Shown here: in pieces, positions 53,834 through 62,471 of the stretch
How positions within the stretch are numbered: the stretch's first letter is position 1
How the letters are laid out: every line of letters starts with the position of its first letter
Source of the DNA: an uncultured Bacteroidales bacterium
GTDB lineage: Bacteria; Bacteroidota; Bacteroidia; Bacteroidales; UBA932
Reading direction: 5' to 3'
Assembly (NCBI GenBank): GCA_905233345.1
Contig: CAJODQ010000012.1
Span: 22,491-86,490, forward strand
DNA: 64,000 nt
Program-made: the position numbers and the translations under genes
The notes under the pieces: generated by a model
Databases searched by the model: none
Told to the model about the DNA's origin: nothing
Seen by the model: only the letters and a program-made list of their open reading frames with translations

Positions 53834-56239
53834 CTAGACTATGCGAAGTTTAGCAAATTTCAGCAGTAGTGTTTTTTGGCCGCCGTTGTCGAAAGCCACG
53901 ACAGCCTTCCTGTTGGGGCCGTCGCCTTCCATCGACAGGATTTTTCCGTAGCCGAAACGGTCGTGTTCGACGCGCTGTCCGACCTGCAGGGCGGCGACGG
54001 GCGAGGGGGCGAATCCGGGCGACGGCGTGTGAGCTGGCGCAGCGGGTGCCGCGGGGATGGGCCGGGCCGGCCGGGGCTGGACCGGGGTCTGCCGCGGCGC
54101 CTGCTGCGAAGGCCGCGGGTAGCTCTCGCGGGGCTGCCGGTAGGTCTGGAAATCGGAAGGCTTGAAGCGCGTCTGCGGGAAGGGATCGTAGCGGTCCTGC
54201 CAAGAATCGGGTTCCACGGCGTAGTACTTCCGGTCGATTTCTTTCAGGAAGCGCGACGGGCGGTTCGAGGTCTCGCTGCCCCACTTGCGGCGATTCTGGG
54301 CATAGGACACCGTGACCACCTTGGCGGCGCGGGTGAGCGCCACGTAGAAGAGGCGTCGCTCCTCCTCGAGTTCCTTCAGCGAGCCGTTCATGTTCTCGGA
54401 CGGGAAGAGGTTCTCCTCCATGCCGGCCACGTATACGTAGGGGAACTCCAGGCCCTTGGCAGAATGGACCGTCATGAGCGTGATCTTGTTGGTCTGGTCA
54501 CGCTCAGGGTCCTGGCTGTCGTCTTTTTCCACCTCGCTCATCAGGTAGATGTTCTCGAGGTAGTCGCTCAGGCGGACCGTGGTGTCGACGGGCTCCTCGC
54601 CATCTTCCGACAGGACGTTCCGCATCTCGGTCTCTTCCTCGCTGTACTCCTTGATGCTGTTGAAAAGCTCTTCGACATTCTCGAAACGGCCCAGGCCCTC
54701 GGGCGAGGTGTCGGCCTTGAGGGCGGCCAGGTAGCCGCTCTTGTTGCCGATCTCCACGGCCAGGTCGTAGCAGTCGGCCGTCTCGGCCTTCTCGATCAGG
54801 CTTTCCAGCAGAGCGACGAACTCGCGCAGCTTGCGGATGGCGGCGTCCTTGAGTCCGACAGCGTAGAGCTTTTCGTTTTCGAGCAGGGGGGCGTTGTAGA
54901 GCGTGCAGCCGGCGGCGGCCGCCGCTGCAGCGAGCCGGTCGATGGTGGTGTCGCCGATGCCGCGTCCCGGCACGTTGATGATGCGCCGGAACGATTCGTT
55001 GTCCTGCGGGTTGACCACCAGTTTGAAGTAGGCCAACATGTCCTTGATCTCGGCGCGCTCGTAGAACGAATGCCCTCCATAGATGCGGAAGGGCAGGTTG
55101 CGCTTGCGCAGGGCCTCCTCCAGCGCGCGGCTCTGGGCGTTGGTGCGGTAGAGAATGGCGAAAGAATCGTAGGTGGCCTTGTCGCTGTAGATGCGCTCGA
55201 CGATCGACGAGGCGATCAGGTGGGCCTCTTCGCTTTCGGTGTAGGCCTTGATGACGCCGATCTTCTCGCCGGCGCCGGCGGTGGAAAAGCACTCCTTGCG
55301 GAGCCGCTGTTCGTTGTGGGCGATCAGGCTGTTGGCCGCGGCCACGATGGTTTGCGTGGAGCGGTAGTTCTGCTCAAGTTTGAACTCCTTGGCCTCCGGA
55401 TAGTCTTTCTTGAAGCGGAGGATGTTCTCGATGCGGGCGCCGCGGAAGCCGTAGATGCTTTGCGCGTCGTCGCCCACCACGCAGATGTTGTGGTGCGGCT
55501 CGGCAAGCTGGCGCAGGATCGAGTACTGCGCGTGGTTCGTGTCCTGGTACTCGTCGACGAGGATGTAGCGGAAGCGTGCAGCAATGCTTTCGCGGGCCTC
55601 GGGGAAGTGTTTGAGCAGGATGTTCATGTTGAGCAGGATGTCGTCGAAATCCATGGCGCCGGCGGCCAGGCATTTCTGCTGGTAGCGCTCGTAAATGTCG
55701 GCGGTGCGGGGTCGGCGGGCGGCGCGGTCGCGCTCTGACGCGTCAGGGTCACGCCGGTAGGCCGCCACGGTGATCAGGCTGTTCTTCGCCATGGAGATCA
55801 CGCTCTGCAGCACGGCGGGCTTGTAGATCTTGTCGTCCAGCTCCAACTCCTTGATGCACTGCTTGATGACGCTGCGGGAATCGGTCTGGTCGTAGATGGT
55901 GAAATTCTGGGGGTAGTGGAGCAATTCGGCGTATTCCCGCAGGAAACGGATGAAAATCGAATGGAACGTGCCCATCGGGATCCAGCGGGCCTTCCGCTCG
56001 CCGACCAGCAGGGCCACGCGCTCCTTCATCTCCCCGGCCGCTTTCTTGGTAAACGTGAGGGCCAGCACCTCACCAGGCCTGCAATCCCCCTCCAGTATGT
56101 GTGCGACCCGGCAGGTCAGCACCCTCGTCTTCCCGGAACCGGCGCCCGCGATGATGAGCGAGGGCCCTTCCGTGCACAGCACAGCCGCTTTCTGCGCGCT
56201 GTTCAACCCTTCAAACAGGTCTGTTTTCGAATTGTCCAT
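53834..56239 (-). CDS. UvrD/PcrA-type superfamily 1 DNA helicase
   Basis: About 801 residues. All SF1A motifs are visible: LNSAQKAAV (Q motif), IIAGAGSGKTRVLTCR (I), LALTFTKKAAGEMKERV (Ia), YILVDEYQDTNHAQY (II), CVVGDDAQSIYGFRGA (III), FKLEQNYRSTQTIV (IV), ITLMTVHSAKGLEFPYVYV (V), EEERRLFYVALTRAAKVV (VI). The C-terminal part has a Pro/Gln/Arg-rich linker and a Tudor-like segment (VGQRVEHDRFGYGKILSMEG) as in PcrA/UvrD, which contacts RNA polymerase. It unwinds DNA in nucleotide-excision repair and conflict resolution. Start: adjacent ATGs at 56242 and 56239; a TATTTTTG box (minus, 56247-56254) lies unusually close, so the start is uncertain by a few codons. Confidence 0.94.
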   Translation of the reverse strand: MDNSKTDLFEGLNSAQKAAVLCTEGPSLIIAGAGSGKTRVLTCRVAHILEGDCRPGEVLALTFTKKAAGEMKERVALLVGERKARWIPMGTFHSIFIRFLREYAELLHYPQNFTIYDQTDSRSVIKQCIKELELDDKIYKPAVLQSVISMAKNSLITVAAYRRDPDASERDRAARRPRTADIYERYQQKCLAAGAMDFDDILLNMNILLKHFPEARESIAARFRYILVDEYQDTNHAQYSILRQLAEPHHNICVVGDDAQSIYGFRGARIENILRFKKDYPEAKEFKLEQNYRSTQTIVAAANSLIAHNEQRLRKECFSTAGAGEKIGVIKAYTESEEAHLIASSIVERIYSDKATYDSFAILYRTNAQSRALEEALRKRNLPFRIYGGHSFYERAEIKDMLAYFKLVVNPQDNESFRRIINVPGRGIGDTTIDRLAAAAAAAGCTLYNAPLLENEKLYAVGLKDAAIRKLREFVALLESLIEKAETADCYDLAVEIGNKSGYLAALKADTSPEGLGRFENVEELFNSIKEYSEEETEMRNVLSEDGEEPVDTTVRLSDYLENIYLMSEVEKDDSQDPERDQTNKITLMTVHSAKGLEFPYVYVAGMEENLFPSENMNGSLKELEEERRLFYVALTRAAKVVTVSYAQNRRKWGSETSNRPSRFLKEIDRKYYAVEPDSWQDRYDPFPQTRFKPSDFQTYRQPRESYPRPSQQAPRQTPVQPRPARPIPAAPAAPAHTPSPGFAPSPVAALQVGQRVEHDRFGYGKILSMEGDGPNRKAVVAFDNGGQKTLLLKFAKLRIV

Positions 56240-56280
56240 CATAGTGCAAAAATATACTTTTTTTAGTGACAATTTATAGG

Positions 56281-56288
56281 TAACTTTG
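56281..56288 (+). promoter_or_regulatory. -7 box of the nqr operon
   Basis: TAACTTTG, 41 bases above the nqrA ATG. The T-rich stretch at 56258-56264 could supply the -33 element. There is no other box before the end of the operon. Confidence 0.6.
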
Positions 56289-56329
56289 CCGGACTATTGT
56301 AAACTATTTACTATTAACCAGATAATTTC

Positions 56330-57679
56330 ATGTCAGATCAAATCAGATTGAAAAAGGGCCTGAACCTCCCCATCGCGGGGGCGGCCCTTTGTGAGGTGAC
56401 TGCACGCGTCGCTCCGGATCTGGTGGCTGTCAAACCGACCGATTTCCGCGGGCTGGTGCCCCGGTTGCTGGTCAAAGAGGGTGACAGCGTCAAGGCCGGC
56501 ACGCCGCTCTTCGCCGACAAGAAGTACACCTCCATGGTGTTCTGCTCGCCGGTCAGCGGTACGGTCGATGCCGTGATTCGCGGCGACAAGCGCAAGCTCC
56601 TCGAAGTCCGGGTCAAAGCCGACGGAAAGAACGAAGCCGTTCAGTTCGACGTGCCGAAAGCCGCCTCGCTCGACAAGAAAGGCATGACCGAGCTGCTGCT
56701 GCAATGCGGTCTGTGGCCCTGCCTCAAACAGCGCCCGTTCGGCACCATTGCCGATCCGGAAGCGGAACCCAAAGCCATCTTCATCTCCGGTATGAACACG
56801 GCGCCGCTTGGAGCCGACTATGAATTCACCCTGAAAGACGACGTCGCCGACATCCAGGCCGGCATTGAGGCCCTGGGTCGCCTGACCAAGGGCGGCGTCC
56901 ATCTCTCGCTCTGCGCCGACAGCTTCTCAGGCAGTGCATTCAGCAAACTGACCGGTGTCACGTTCCACCAGTTCTCGGGTCCGCACCCGGCTGGCAACGT
57001 CGGTGTGCAGATCAACCACATCAGCCCCATCAACAAGGGCGAGGTGGTGTGGACGGTGGCGCTTCCGCTGGTGGCTGTCATTGGCCGCTTCATGCGCAAG
57101 GGCGTCTATGACACCCGCCGCATCATCGCTGTGACCGGTCCTGCAGCCGTCAAACCCGCTTATGCCGAGGTTCCGGCCGGTGTGAGCATGAAACAGCTCG
57201 CCCCGTTCTTCGGCAGCGCCGACGAGCTCCGCGTCATCAGCGGCAACGTGCTCACCGGCGAGGCCGTGGGCCGCGAAGGCTTCCTGGGCTTCTACGACGA
57301 CCAAGTGAGCGTGCTCAAGGAAGGCAACTACTACGAGATGTTCGGCTGGATCAAGCCGCTTCGCAGCAAGAAGTTCTCCGTGTCGTACGCCTATCCGGCC
57401 TTCCTGCGCCGCAAGAAATACCGCATGGACACCAACGAGAACGGCGGCGAACGCCCGTTCCTGATGAACGACGTCTATGGCAAGATGCTCCCGATGGACA
57501 TCTACCCGCTCTACCTGTTCAAGGCCTGCCTGGCCGGCGACCTCGACAAGATGGAGCAGCTCGGCATCTACGAGGTCATCGAGGAAGACGTCGCGCTCTG
57601 CGAGTATGTGTGCCCTTCGAAGATCGAAATCCAGAACATCATCCGTCAGGGCATTGAACTGATGATGAAAGAAATGTAA
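56330..57679 (+). CDS. nqrA: Na+-translocating NADH:quinone reductase subunit A
   Basis: 449 residues, peripheral subunit of Na+-NQR, the sodium-pumping entry point of the respiratory chain. It begins IRLKKGLNLPIAGAA and has VKPTDFRGLVPRLLVKEGD, the biotinyl-like N-terminal domain, then HPAGNVGVQINHISPINKGE, TGPAAVKPAYAEV and the C-terminal GLYE-like CEYVCPSKIEIQNIIRQGI. It is thought to hold the ubiquinone/menaquinone site region with NqrB. First of six genes with gaps of 3 to 20 bases. Confidence 0.97.
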   Translation: MSDQIRLKKGLNLPIAGAALCEVTARVAPDLVAVKPTDFRGLVPRLLVKEGDSVKAGTPLFADKKYTSMVFCSPVSGTVDAVIRGDKRKLLEVRVKADGKNEAVQFDVPKAASLDKKGMTELLLQCGLWPCLKQRPFGTIADPEAEPKAIFISGMNTAPLGADYEFTLKDDVADIQAGIEALGRLTKGGVHLSLCADSFSGSAFSKLTGVTFHQFSGPHPAGNVGVQINHISPINKGEVVWTVALPLVAVIGRFMRKGVYDTRRIIAVTGPAAVKPAYAEVPAGVSMKQLAPFFGSADELRVISGNVLTGEAVGREGFLGFYDDQVSVLKEGNYYEMFGWIKPLRSKKFSVSYAYPAFLRRKKYRMDTNENGGERPFLMNDVYGKMLPMDIYPLYLFKACLAGDLDKMEQLGIYEVIEEDVALCEYVCPSKIEIQNIIRQGIELMMKEM

Positions 57680-57691
57680 GGAGGAACCCGT

Positions 57692-58867
57692 ATGGCAAAG
57701 AATTTTTTCGATAAAGTAAGGCCGACCTTCTCCAAAGGCGGGAAGCTGGCCTGGCTCCATTCTTCCTTCGACGCGTTCGAGACCTTCTTCTACGTGCCGA
57801 ACCGCGTCACCCGCAAGGGCTGCACGCACGTGAAGGACTGCATCGACCTGAAGCGCCTCCTGATCATCGTGGTGATCGCCCTGATGCCGGCCCTGCTGTT
57901 TGGCATCTGGAACCTCGGTTACCAGCACAGCCAGGTCTTCGGCCTGGGCTGGGGCTTCTGGCAGATGGTGTGGTATGGCTTTGTGAAGATCATCCCGCTC
58001 TATCTGGTTTCCTATATCGTGGGTCTGGGCATCGAGTTCGCATCGGCCCAGATGAAAGGCCATGAGGTGAGTGAAGGCTATCTGGTGAGCGGTTTCATCA
58101 TTCCGCTTATCGTGCCGGTCGACGTTCCCTGGTGGATGCTCGCCCTCGCCGTGGCGTTTGCCGTGATCATCGGCAAGGAAGTTTTCGGCGGAACGGGCAT
58201 GAACATCTGGAACCCTGCGCTCCTGGCGCGTGCCTTCCTGTTCTTCTCCTACCCGAGCAAGATGTCGGGTGATACGATCTGGGTGGGCGGCCTGAGCAAG
58301 GCCCTCGCCGGCGGAACGCCCTGGAAGGGCGGGGCTGTGGTTGACGCCGTCTCGGGCGCCACGCCGCTGTCCCACGCTTCGCTCGACGGCCTTTCCGCAG
58401 CTGGCACCAGCGCCTGGAACCTCTTCCTGGGTGACATCCCGGGTGCCGTGGGTGAGACCAGCGTCATCGCCATCCTCATCGGCGCGCTGCTCCTCATCGG
58501 TACGGGCGTGGCCAGCTGGAAGATCATGTGCTCGTCCGTGCTCGGTGCCCTGTTCGTGGGCTGGCTCGGCACGGTGGGCGGTGTGACCGACATCCCGTGC
58601 TGGGAGCAGCTGCTCATGGGCGGCTTCGCTTTCGGTACCGTCTTCATGGCCACCGACCCGGTGACCTCGGCACAGACCGAGACCGGCAAGTGGATCTATG
58701 GCTTCCTGATCGGCGCCCTCTGCATCACGGTGCGCCTGTTCAACCCGGGCTATCCCGAGGGCATGATGCTCGCCATCCTGCTGATGAACACCTTCGCACC
58801 GCTGATCGACCACTATGTGGTGAACGCCAATGTCAAACGTCGCCTCAAGCGAGCTAAAACCGTCTAA
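57692..58867 (+). CDS. nqrB: Na+-NQR subunit B
   Basis: 391 residues, integral membrane (about ten helices). The covalent FMN site is the Thr in VSGATPLSHAS. VLVRARCP-type segments are absent, and the family regions GGTGMNIWNPALLARAFLFFSYP and ATDPVTSAQTETGKWIYGFLIG are clear. Carries riboflavin and FMN and forms the main Na+ path with D and E. AGGAGG lies about 10 bases above the ATG. Confidence 0.97.
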   Translation: MAKNFFDKVRPTFSKGGKLAWLHSSFDAFETFFYVPNRVTRKGCTHVKDCIDLKRLLIIVVIALMPALLFGIWNLGYQHSQVFGLGWGFWQMVWYGFVKIIPLYLVSYIVGLGIEFASAQMKGHEVSEGYLVSGFIIPLIVPVDVPWWMLALAVAFAVIIGKEVFGGTGMNIWNPALLARAFLFFSYPSKMSGDTIWVGGLSKALAGGTPWKGGAVVDAVSGATPLSHASLDGLSAAGTSAWNLFLGDIPGAVGETSVIAILIGALLLIGTGVASWKIMCSSVLGALFVGWLGTVGGVTDIPCWEQLLMGGFAFGTVFMATDPVTSAQTETGKWIYGFLIGALCITVRLFNPGYPEGMMLAILLMNTFAPLIDHYVVNANVKRRLKRAKTV

Positions 58868-58870
58868 GCG

Positions 58871-59719
58871 ATGAATACCAACAGCAACGTATATACTGTC
58901 GTCTACACGACCATCATCGTCGTGATAGCGGCTGCCATCCTGGCCATCGCCGCGATGGCGCTCAAGCCGAAGCAGGACGCCAACATCAAGGCCGAGACCA
59001 TCAGCCAGATGCTGACGGCCGCCGGCTTCTCGAGCAAGGAAGACCTGGCCAAGCTCGGCAACGACCAGATCCTCAAAATGTACAGCGACAACATCAAGAC
59101 CGCTTTCCTGATCGACGCCCAGGGCAACAAGACTGGCGAACTGGAGACGGCCGTGAATGATATTGAACTCCAGGACAACCTGAAGGTCGAGAACAAGAAC
59201 ATCGCCGCCGGCGATCCTTCGCTGCCCGTGTATGTCTTTGTCAAGGACGGGGCTGAGATCAATGTGATCCCGGTGTACGGCGCCGGCCTCTGGGGCCCGA
59301 TCTGGGGCTACATCGCCTTCGACGCCGACTGCGCGAAAATCGTGGGTGCCTACTTCGACCATGAGAGCGAGACGCCCGGCCTGGGTGCCAAGATCAAGGA
59401 CGAGGCCTGGTTCCGCGAACAGTTCCAGGGCAAGAGCGTCAACTACGGCAATCCCGAGCGCTCGTTCCGCATCGTCAAGGGCGGCGCGCCCAAGGACGAC
59501 AATGCGGCTGTCGACGCCATCACCGGCGCAACGATGACCTGCAACGGCCTGGACGCCGCGCTGAACACCTGGTTCCGTGCCTACATGCCGTTCCTGCAGA
59601 AGAAAGCCGGTGCAGCCGCTACGGAAGTGGACGACTGCTGCGGCGGCGACTGCTGCAGCGGCGACGGCGAATGCAGCGACTGCAATCATGAACACAACCA
59701 CAATCATCAGGAGGGTTAA
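58871..59719 (+). CDS. nqrC: Na+-NQR subunit C with Cys/His-rich C-terminal tail
   Basis: 282 residues: one N-terminal membrane helix (about 8-32) and a periplasmic FMN-binding domain. The covalent FMN site is the final Thr in DAITGATMTCNGL; VYGAGLWGPIWGYIAFD and HESETPGLGAKIKD are family segments. After residue about 248 there is a tail absent from the NqrC proteins I know: DDCCGGDCCSGDGECSDC (seven Cys) followed by NHEHNHNHQEG. This looks like a metal-binding appendix in the periplasm. The gene starts three bases after nqrB ends. Confidence 0.95.
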   Translation: MNTNSNVYTVVYTTIIVVIAAAILAIAAMALKPKQDANIKAETISQMLTAAGFSSKEDLAKLGNDQILKMYSDNIKTAFLIDAQGNKTGELETAVNDIELQDNLKVENKNIAAGDPSLPVYVFVKDGAEINVIPVYGAGLWGPIWGYIAFDADCAKIVGAYFDHESETPGLGAKIKDEAWFREQFQGKSVNYGNPERSFRIVKGGAPKDDNAAVDAITGATMTCNGLDAALNTWFRAYMPFLQKKAGAAATEVDDCCGGDCCSGDGECSDCNHEHNHNHQEG

Positions 59720-59722
59720 GCC

Positions 59723-60316
59723 ATGAATGAAGATCTGAAGAAAACACTGTTGAACCCGATTTTCAAGGGCAACCCGATCACGGTCCTCGTGCTCGGTATC
59801 TGCTCCACGGTCCAGCTCAAGGGCGCCCTGGTGATGGCCCTCTCGGTGATCATCGTCACAGGCCTCTCGAGCTTCGTGGTCTCGCTGCTCCGCAACTCGA
59901 TTCCGAACCGCGTGCGCATCATCGTGCAGCTGGTCGTGGTCGCCATGATGGTGATCCTGGTCGACCAGGTGCTCCGCGCCTACGCGTACTCCATTGACAA
60001 GCAGCTGTCGGTCTATATCGGCCTGATCATCACCAATTGTATCGTGATGGGCCGCATTGAGGCCTTCGCGCTCGGCAACAAGCCGATCCCCTCGCTCCTC
60101 GACGGTCTGGCCAACGGCGCGGGCTACGGCATGATCCTCGTGATCGTGGCCTTCTTCCGCGAACTGCTCGGCAGCGGCACGCTGCTGGGCTTCCGCGTGC
60201 TTCCCGCCAGCTACGTTCCCAACAACCTCGTGATCCTTCCGCCGATGGCGCTGATCATCCTGGGCTGCATCGTCTGGGTCCAGCGCTCCATCCAGAAGGA
60301 TCTGCAGGAGAAATAA
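59723..60316 (+). CDS. nqrD: Na+-NQR subunit D
   Basis: 197 residues, six membrane helices; LGICSTVQLKGALVMALSV with the Cys that helps hold the intramembrane 2Fe-2S centre, SVYIGLIITNCIVMGRIEAFALGNKPIPS (in parts) and GSGTLLGFRVLP. Homologous to RnfE/NqrE-type subunits. GGAGG precedes the ATG. Confidence 0.97.
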   Translation: MNEDLKKTLLNPIFKGNPITVLVLGICSTVQLKGALVMALSVIIVTGLSSFVVSLLRNSIPNRVRIIVQLVVVAMMVILVDQVLRAYAYSIDKQLSVYIGLIITNCIVMGRIEAFALGNKPIPSLLDGLANGAGYGMILVIVAFFRELLGSGTLLGFRVLPASYVPNNLVILPPMALIILGCIVWVQRSIQKDLQEK

Positions 60317-60336
60317 CACCTTAACTCAAATCGATT

Positions 60337-60951
60337 ATGGAATACATCAGCTTGTTCGTAAAGTCAATTTTCGTTGACAACATGATCTTCGCCTACTTCC
60401 TGGGTATGTGCTCATACCTGGCGGTGTCGAAGAACGTGAAGACAGCAAATGGTTTGGGTATTGCTGTTATCTTCGTGCTCCTGTGCACGCTCCCGCTGAA
60501 CTACCTGCTCAACAAGTTCGTGCTGCAGCCCGGGGCGCTGGCCTGGCTGGGCGACAGCTTCAAGGACGTGGACCTGAGCTTCCTGAGTTTCATCCTCTTC
60601 ATCGCCGTGATCGCCGCTTTCGTGCAGATCGTGGAGATGGTGGTCGAGAAGTTCCTGCCGGCGCTCTATTCGTCGCTGGGTATCTTCCTGCCGCTGATCG
60701 CCGTGAACTGCGCCATCCTGGGCGGTTCGCTGTTCATGCAGCAGCGCGAGTTCCTGAATGTCGGCGAGGCCGCGACCTACGCCCTCGGTTCGGGCATCGG
60801 CTGGTGGCTGGCCATCGTGGCCCTGGCCGCCATCCGCGAGAAGATGACTTATTCGAAGGTTCCAGCTCCGCTCAAGGGCCTGGGCATCACCTTCATGGTG
60901 GTGGGCCTCATGGGCATGGCCTTCATGACATTCATGGGTATTTCCCTGTAA
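60337..60951 (+). CDS. nqrE: Na+-NQR subunit E
   Basis: 204 residues, six membrane helices; [25 protein letters not shown] with the cluster Cys, and [18 protein letters not shown] with the second. The Cys pairs of D and E bind the 2Fe-2S centre between the subunits. The gap of 20 bases before it is the longest in the operon. Confidence 0.97.
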   Translation: MEYISLFVKSIFVDNMIFAYFLGMCSYLAVSKNVKTANGLGIAVIFVLLCTLPLNYLLNKFVLQPGALAWLGDSFKDVDLSFLSFILFIAVIAAFVQIVEMVVEKFLPALYSSLGIFLPLIAVNCAILGGSLFMQQREFLNVGEAATYALGSGIGWWLAIVALAAIREKMTYSKVPAPLKGLGITFMVVGLMGMAFMTFMGISL

Positions 60952-60968
60952 AGAAGGAGGAATGAATT

Positions 60969-62237
60969 ATGAGTAATACGATTCTTGCAGCGATCCTCGT
61001 GATTGTCGTGGTCACCCTCATCCTGGTGGCCCTGCTCCTCTTCATCAAGATCAAACTCACCCCGTCCGGAACGGTCAAGATCGATATCAACAACGGCAAG
61101 AAGGTGCTCGACGTCCCGCAGGGCGGCTCGCTCCTCAATACGCTCGCCGAGCAGAAGATCTTCCTCCCCTCGGCCTGCGGCGGCAAGGGCAACTGCGGCC
61201 AGTGCAAGTGCCAGGTGCTCGAGGGCGGCGGAAGCATCCTCCCCACGGAGGTCGGCTTCTTCACCCGCAAGCAGATCGCAGACAACTGGCGCCTCGGCTG
61301 CCAGGTGAAGGTCAAGGACAACCTCAAGATCCAGGTGCCCGACTCCGCGCTCAGCGTCAAGAAGCTCGAGTGCGAGGTCATCTCCAACAAGAACGTGGCC
61401 ACCTTCATCAAGGAGTTCACGGTCAAGTTGCCGGAAGGCGAGAACATCGAGTTCAAGAGCGGTGAATACATCCAGATCGACATCCCGGTCTACGACGTCA
61501 ATTTCGCCGACATGGACGTGGATCCGATCTACCGCGCCGACTGGGAGAAGTACGGTTTCTTCGACCTCAAGTACAAGAACACCGTGCCGACGATCCGTGC
61601 CTACTCCATGGCTTCGTATCCGGCCGAGAAGAACGTCATCAAGCTCAACGTCCGTATCGCGACGCCGCCGTTCGACCGCAGTCAGCCGAAGGGTGTCTTC
61701 AAGATGCTGCCGGTGCCTCCGGGCATCGCGTCAACCTACGTGTTCTCGCGCAAGCCGGGCGACAAGGTGTGGATCAGCGGCCCTTACGGTGAGTTCCTGC
61801 TCCCGGAAGATCCGGACAGCCAGGAGTACATCTTCGTGGGTGGCGGCGCCGGCATGGCCCCGCTCCGCAGCCACATCATGCACCTGTTCAAGACGCTCAA
61901 GACCAAGAAGGAAGTCCACTTCTTCTACGGTGCCCGCGCGCTCGTCGAGGCGTTCTACCTCGAGGATTTCGCGGAGATCGAGAAGGAATTCCCGAACTTC
62001 CACTTCCACCTGGCGCTCGACCGTCCCGATCCGGCTGCCGATGCCGCTGGCGTGAAATACACGCCGGGCTTCGTGCACAACGTGATGTACGAGACCTACC
62101 TCAAGGACCACGAGGCACCCGAAGACATCAAGTATTTCATGTGCGGTCCGCCGATGATGGTGTCGTCCGTCGTGAATCTGTTGGATTCGCTGGGTGTCGC
62201 ACCGGAGAGTATTTTGTACGACAACTTTGGTGCTTAA
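60969..62237 (+). CDS. nqrF: Na+-NQR subunit F (NADH dehydrogenase)
   Basis: 422 residues: an N-terminal membrane helix, a 2Fe-2S ferredoxin domain with SACGGKGNCGQCKCQVLEGG and the fourth Cys in WRLGCQVKV, then FAD- and NADH-binding domains (RAYSMASYPAEK, GPYGEFLL, FVGGGAGMAPLRSHIMH, FYGARALVEAFYLEDF, FMCGPPMMVSSV). Electrons enter from NADH here. AAGGAGG precedes the ATG. The operon ends with this gene. Confidence 0.97.
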   Translation: MSNTILAAILVIVVVTLILVALLLFIKIKLTPSGTVKIDINNGKKVLDVPQGGSLLNTLAEQKIFLPSACGGKGNCGQCKCQVLEGGGSILPTEVGFFTRKQIADNWRLGCQVKVKDNLKIQVPDSALSVKKLECEVISNKNVATFIKEFTVKLPEGENIEFKSGEYIQIDIPVYDVNFADMDVDPIYRADWEKYGFFDLKYKNTVPTIRAYSMASYPAEKNVIKLNVRIATPPFDRSQPKGVFKMLPVPPGIASTYVFSRKPGDKVWISGPYGEFLLPEDPDSQEYIFVGGGAGMAPLRSHIMHLFKTLKTKKEVHFFYGARALVEAFYLEDFAEIEKEFPNFHFHLALDRPDPAADAAGVKYTPGFVHNVMYETYLKDHEAPEDIKYFMCGPPMMVSSVVNLLDSLGVAPESILYDNFGA

Positions 62238-62250
62238 AGCGGTTTTGGTT

Positions 62251-62289
62251 TTCCGTCCTGCAGGCAGAAAGAATGCCCGCAGGACGGAA
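62251..62289 (+). other. long hairpin after nqrF
   Basis: TTCCGTCCTGC (62251-62261) pairs perfectly with GCAGGACGGAA (62279-62289). There is no T tract after it, so it may stabilise the mRNA end or act with the following hairpin at 62321-62340. Confidence 0.55.
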
Positions 62290-62313
62290 CAACCACCCGC
62301 CAGTTTCGCGCCA

Positions 62314-62340
62314 ACAAAAAAAGCGGCTTTTCAGCCGCTT
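62314..62340 (-). terminator. terminator of tRNA-Lys (and possibly of nqrF)
   Basis: AAGCGGCT (62321-62328) pairs with AGCCGCTT (62333-62340) over a four-base loop. The A run at 62314-62320 is a T tract on the minus strand, so the hairpin is an intrinsic terminator for the tRNA; on the plus strand the following ATTCT is a weaker tail. Confidence 0.8.
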
Positions 62341-62346
62341 ATTCTG

Positions 62347-62419
62347 TGACCCGCTTGGGGCTCGAACCCAAGACCCCAGCATTAAAAGTGCTGTGCTCTA
62401 CCAACTGAGCTAGCGAGTC
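62347..62419 (-). tRNA. tRNA-Lys (TTT)
   Basis: A 73-base cloverleaf on the minus strand: acceptor GACTCGC/GCGGGTC (one T-G pair), D arm GCTC/GAGC, anticodon stem CAGCA/TGCTG with loop CTTTTAA (anticodon TTT), T arm TTGGG-TTCGAGC-CCCAA, discriminator A. CCA is not encoded. Confidence 0.95.
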
Positions 62420-62471
62420 TTCCCTCAAAAGGGACTGCAAAGGTATGCAATAATTTATAAATTGCAAAAAT

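Noticed and set aside
53774..53869. 31-codon plus-strand ORF as a real gene
   Set aside because: No family match, overlaps the uvrD 3' end, and no promoter box was found; kept only as a low-interest observation.
56927..60319. Minus-strand open frame of 1130 codons opposite the nqr operon
   Set aside because: It is antisense to six well-recognised genes; its translation is rich in His, Asp, Val and Glu and matches no family. Such frames arise from GC-rich codon use on the other strand.
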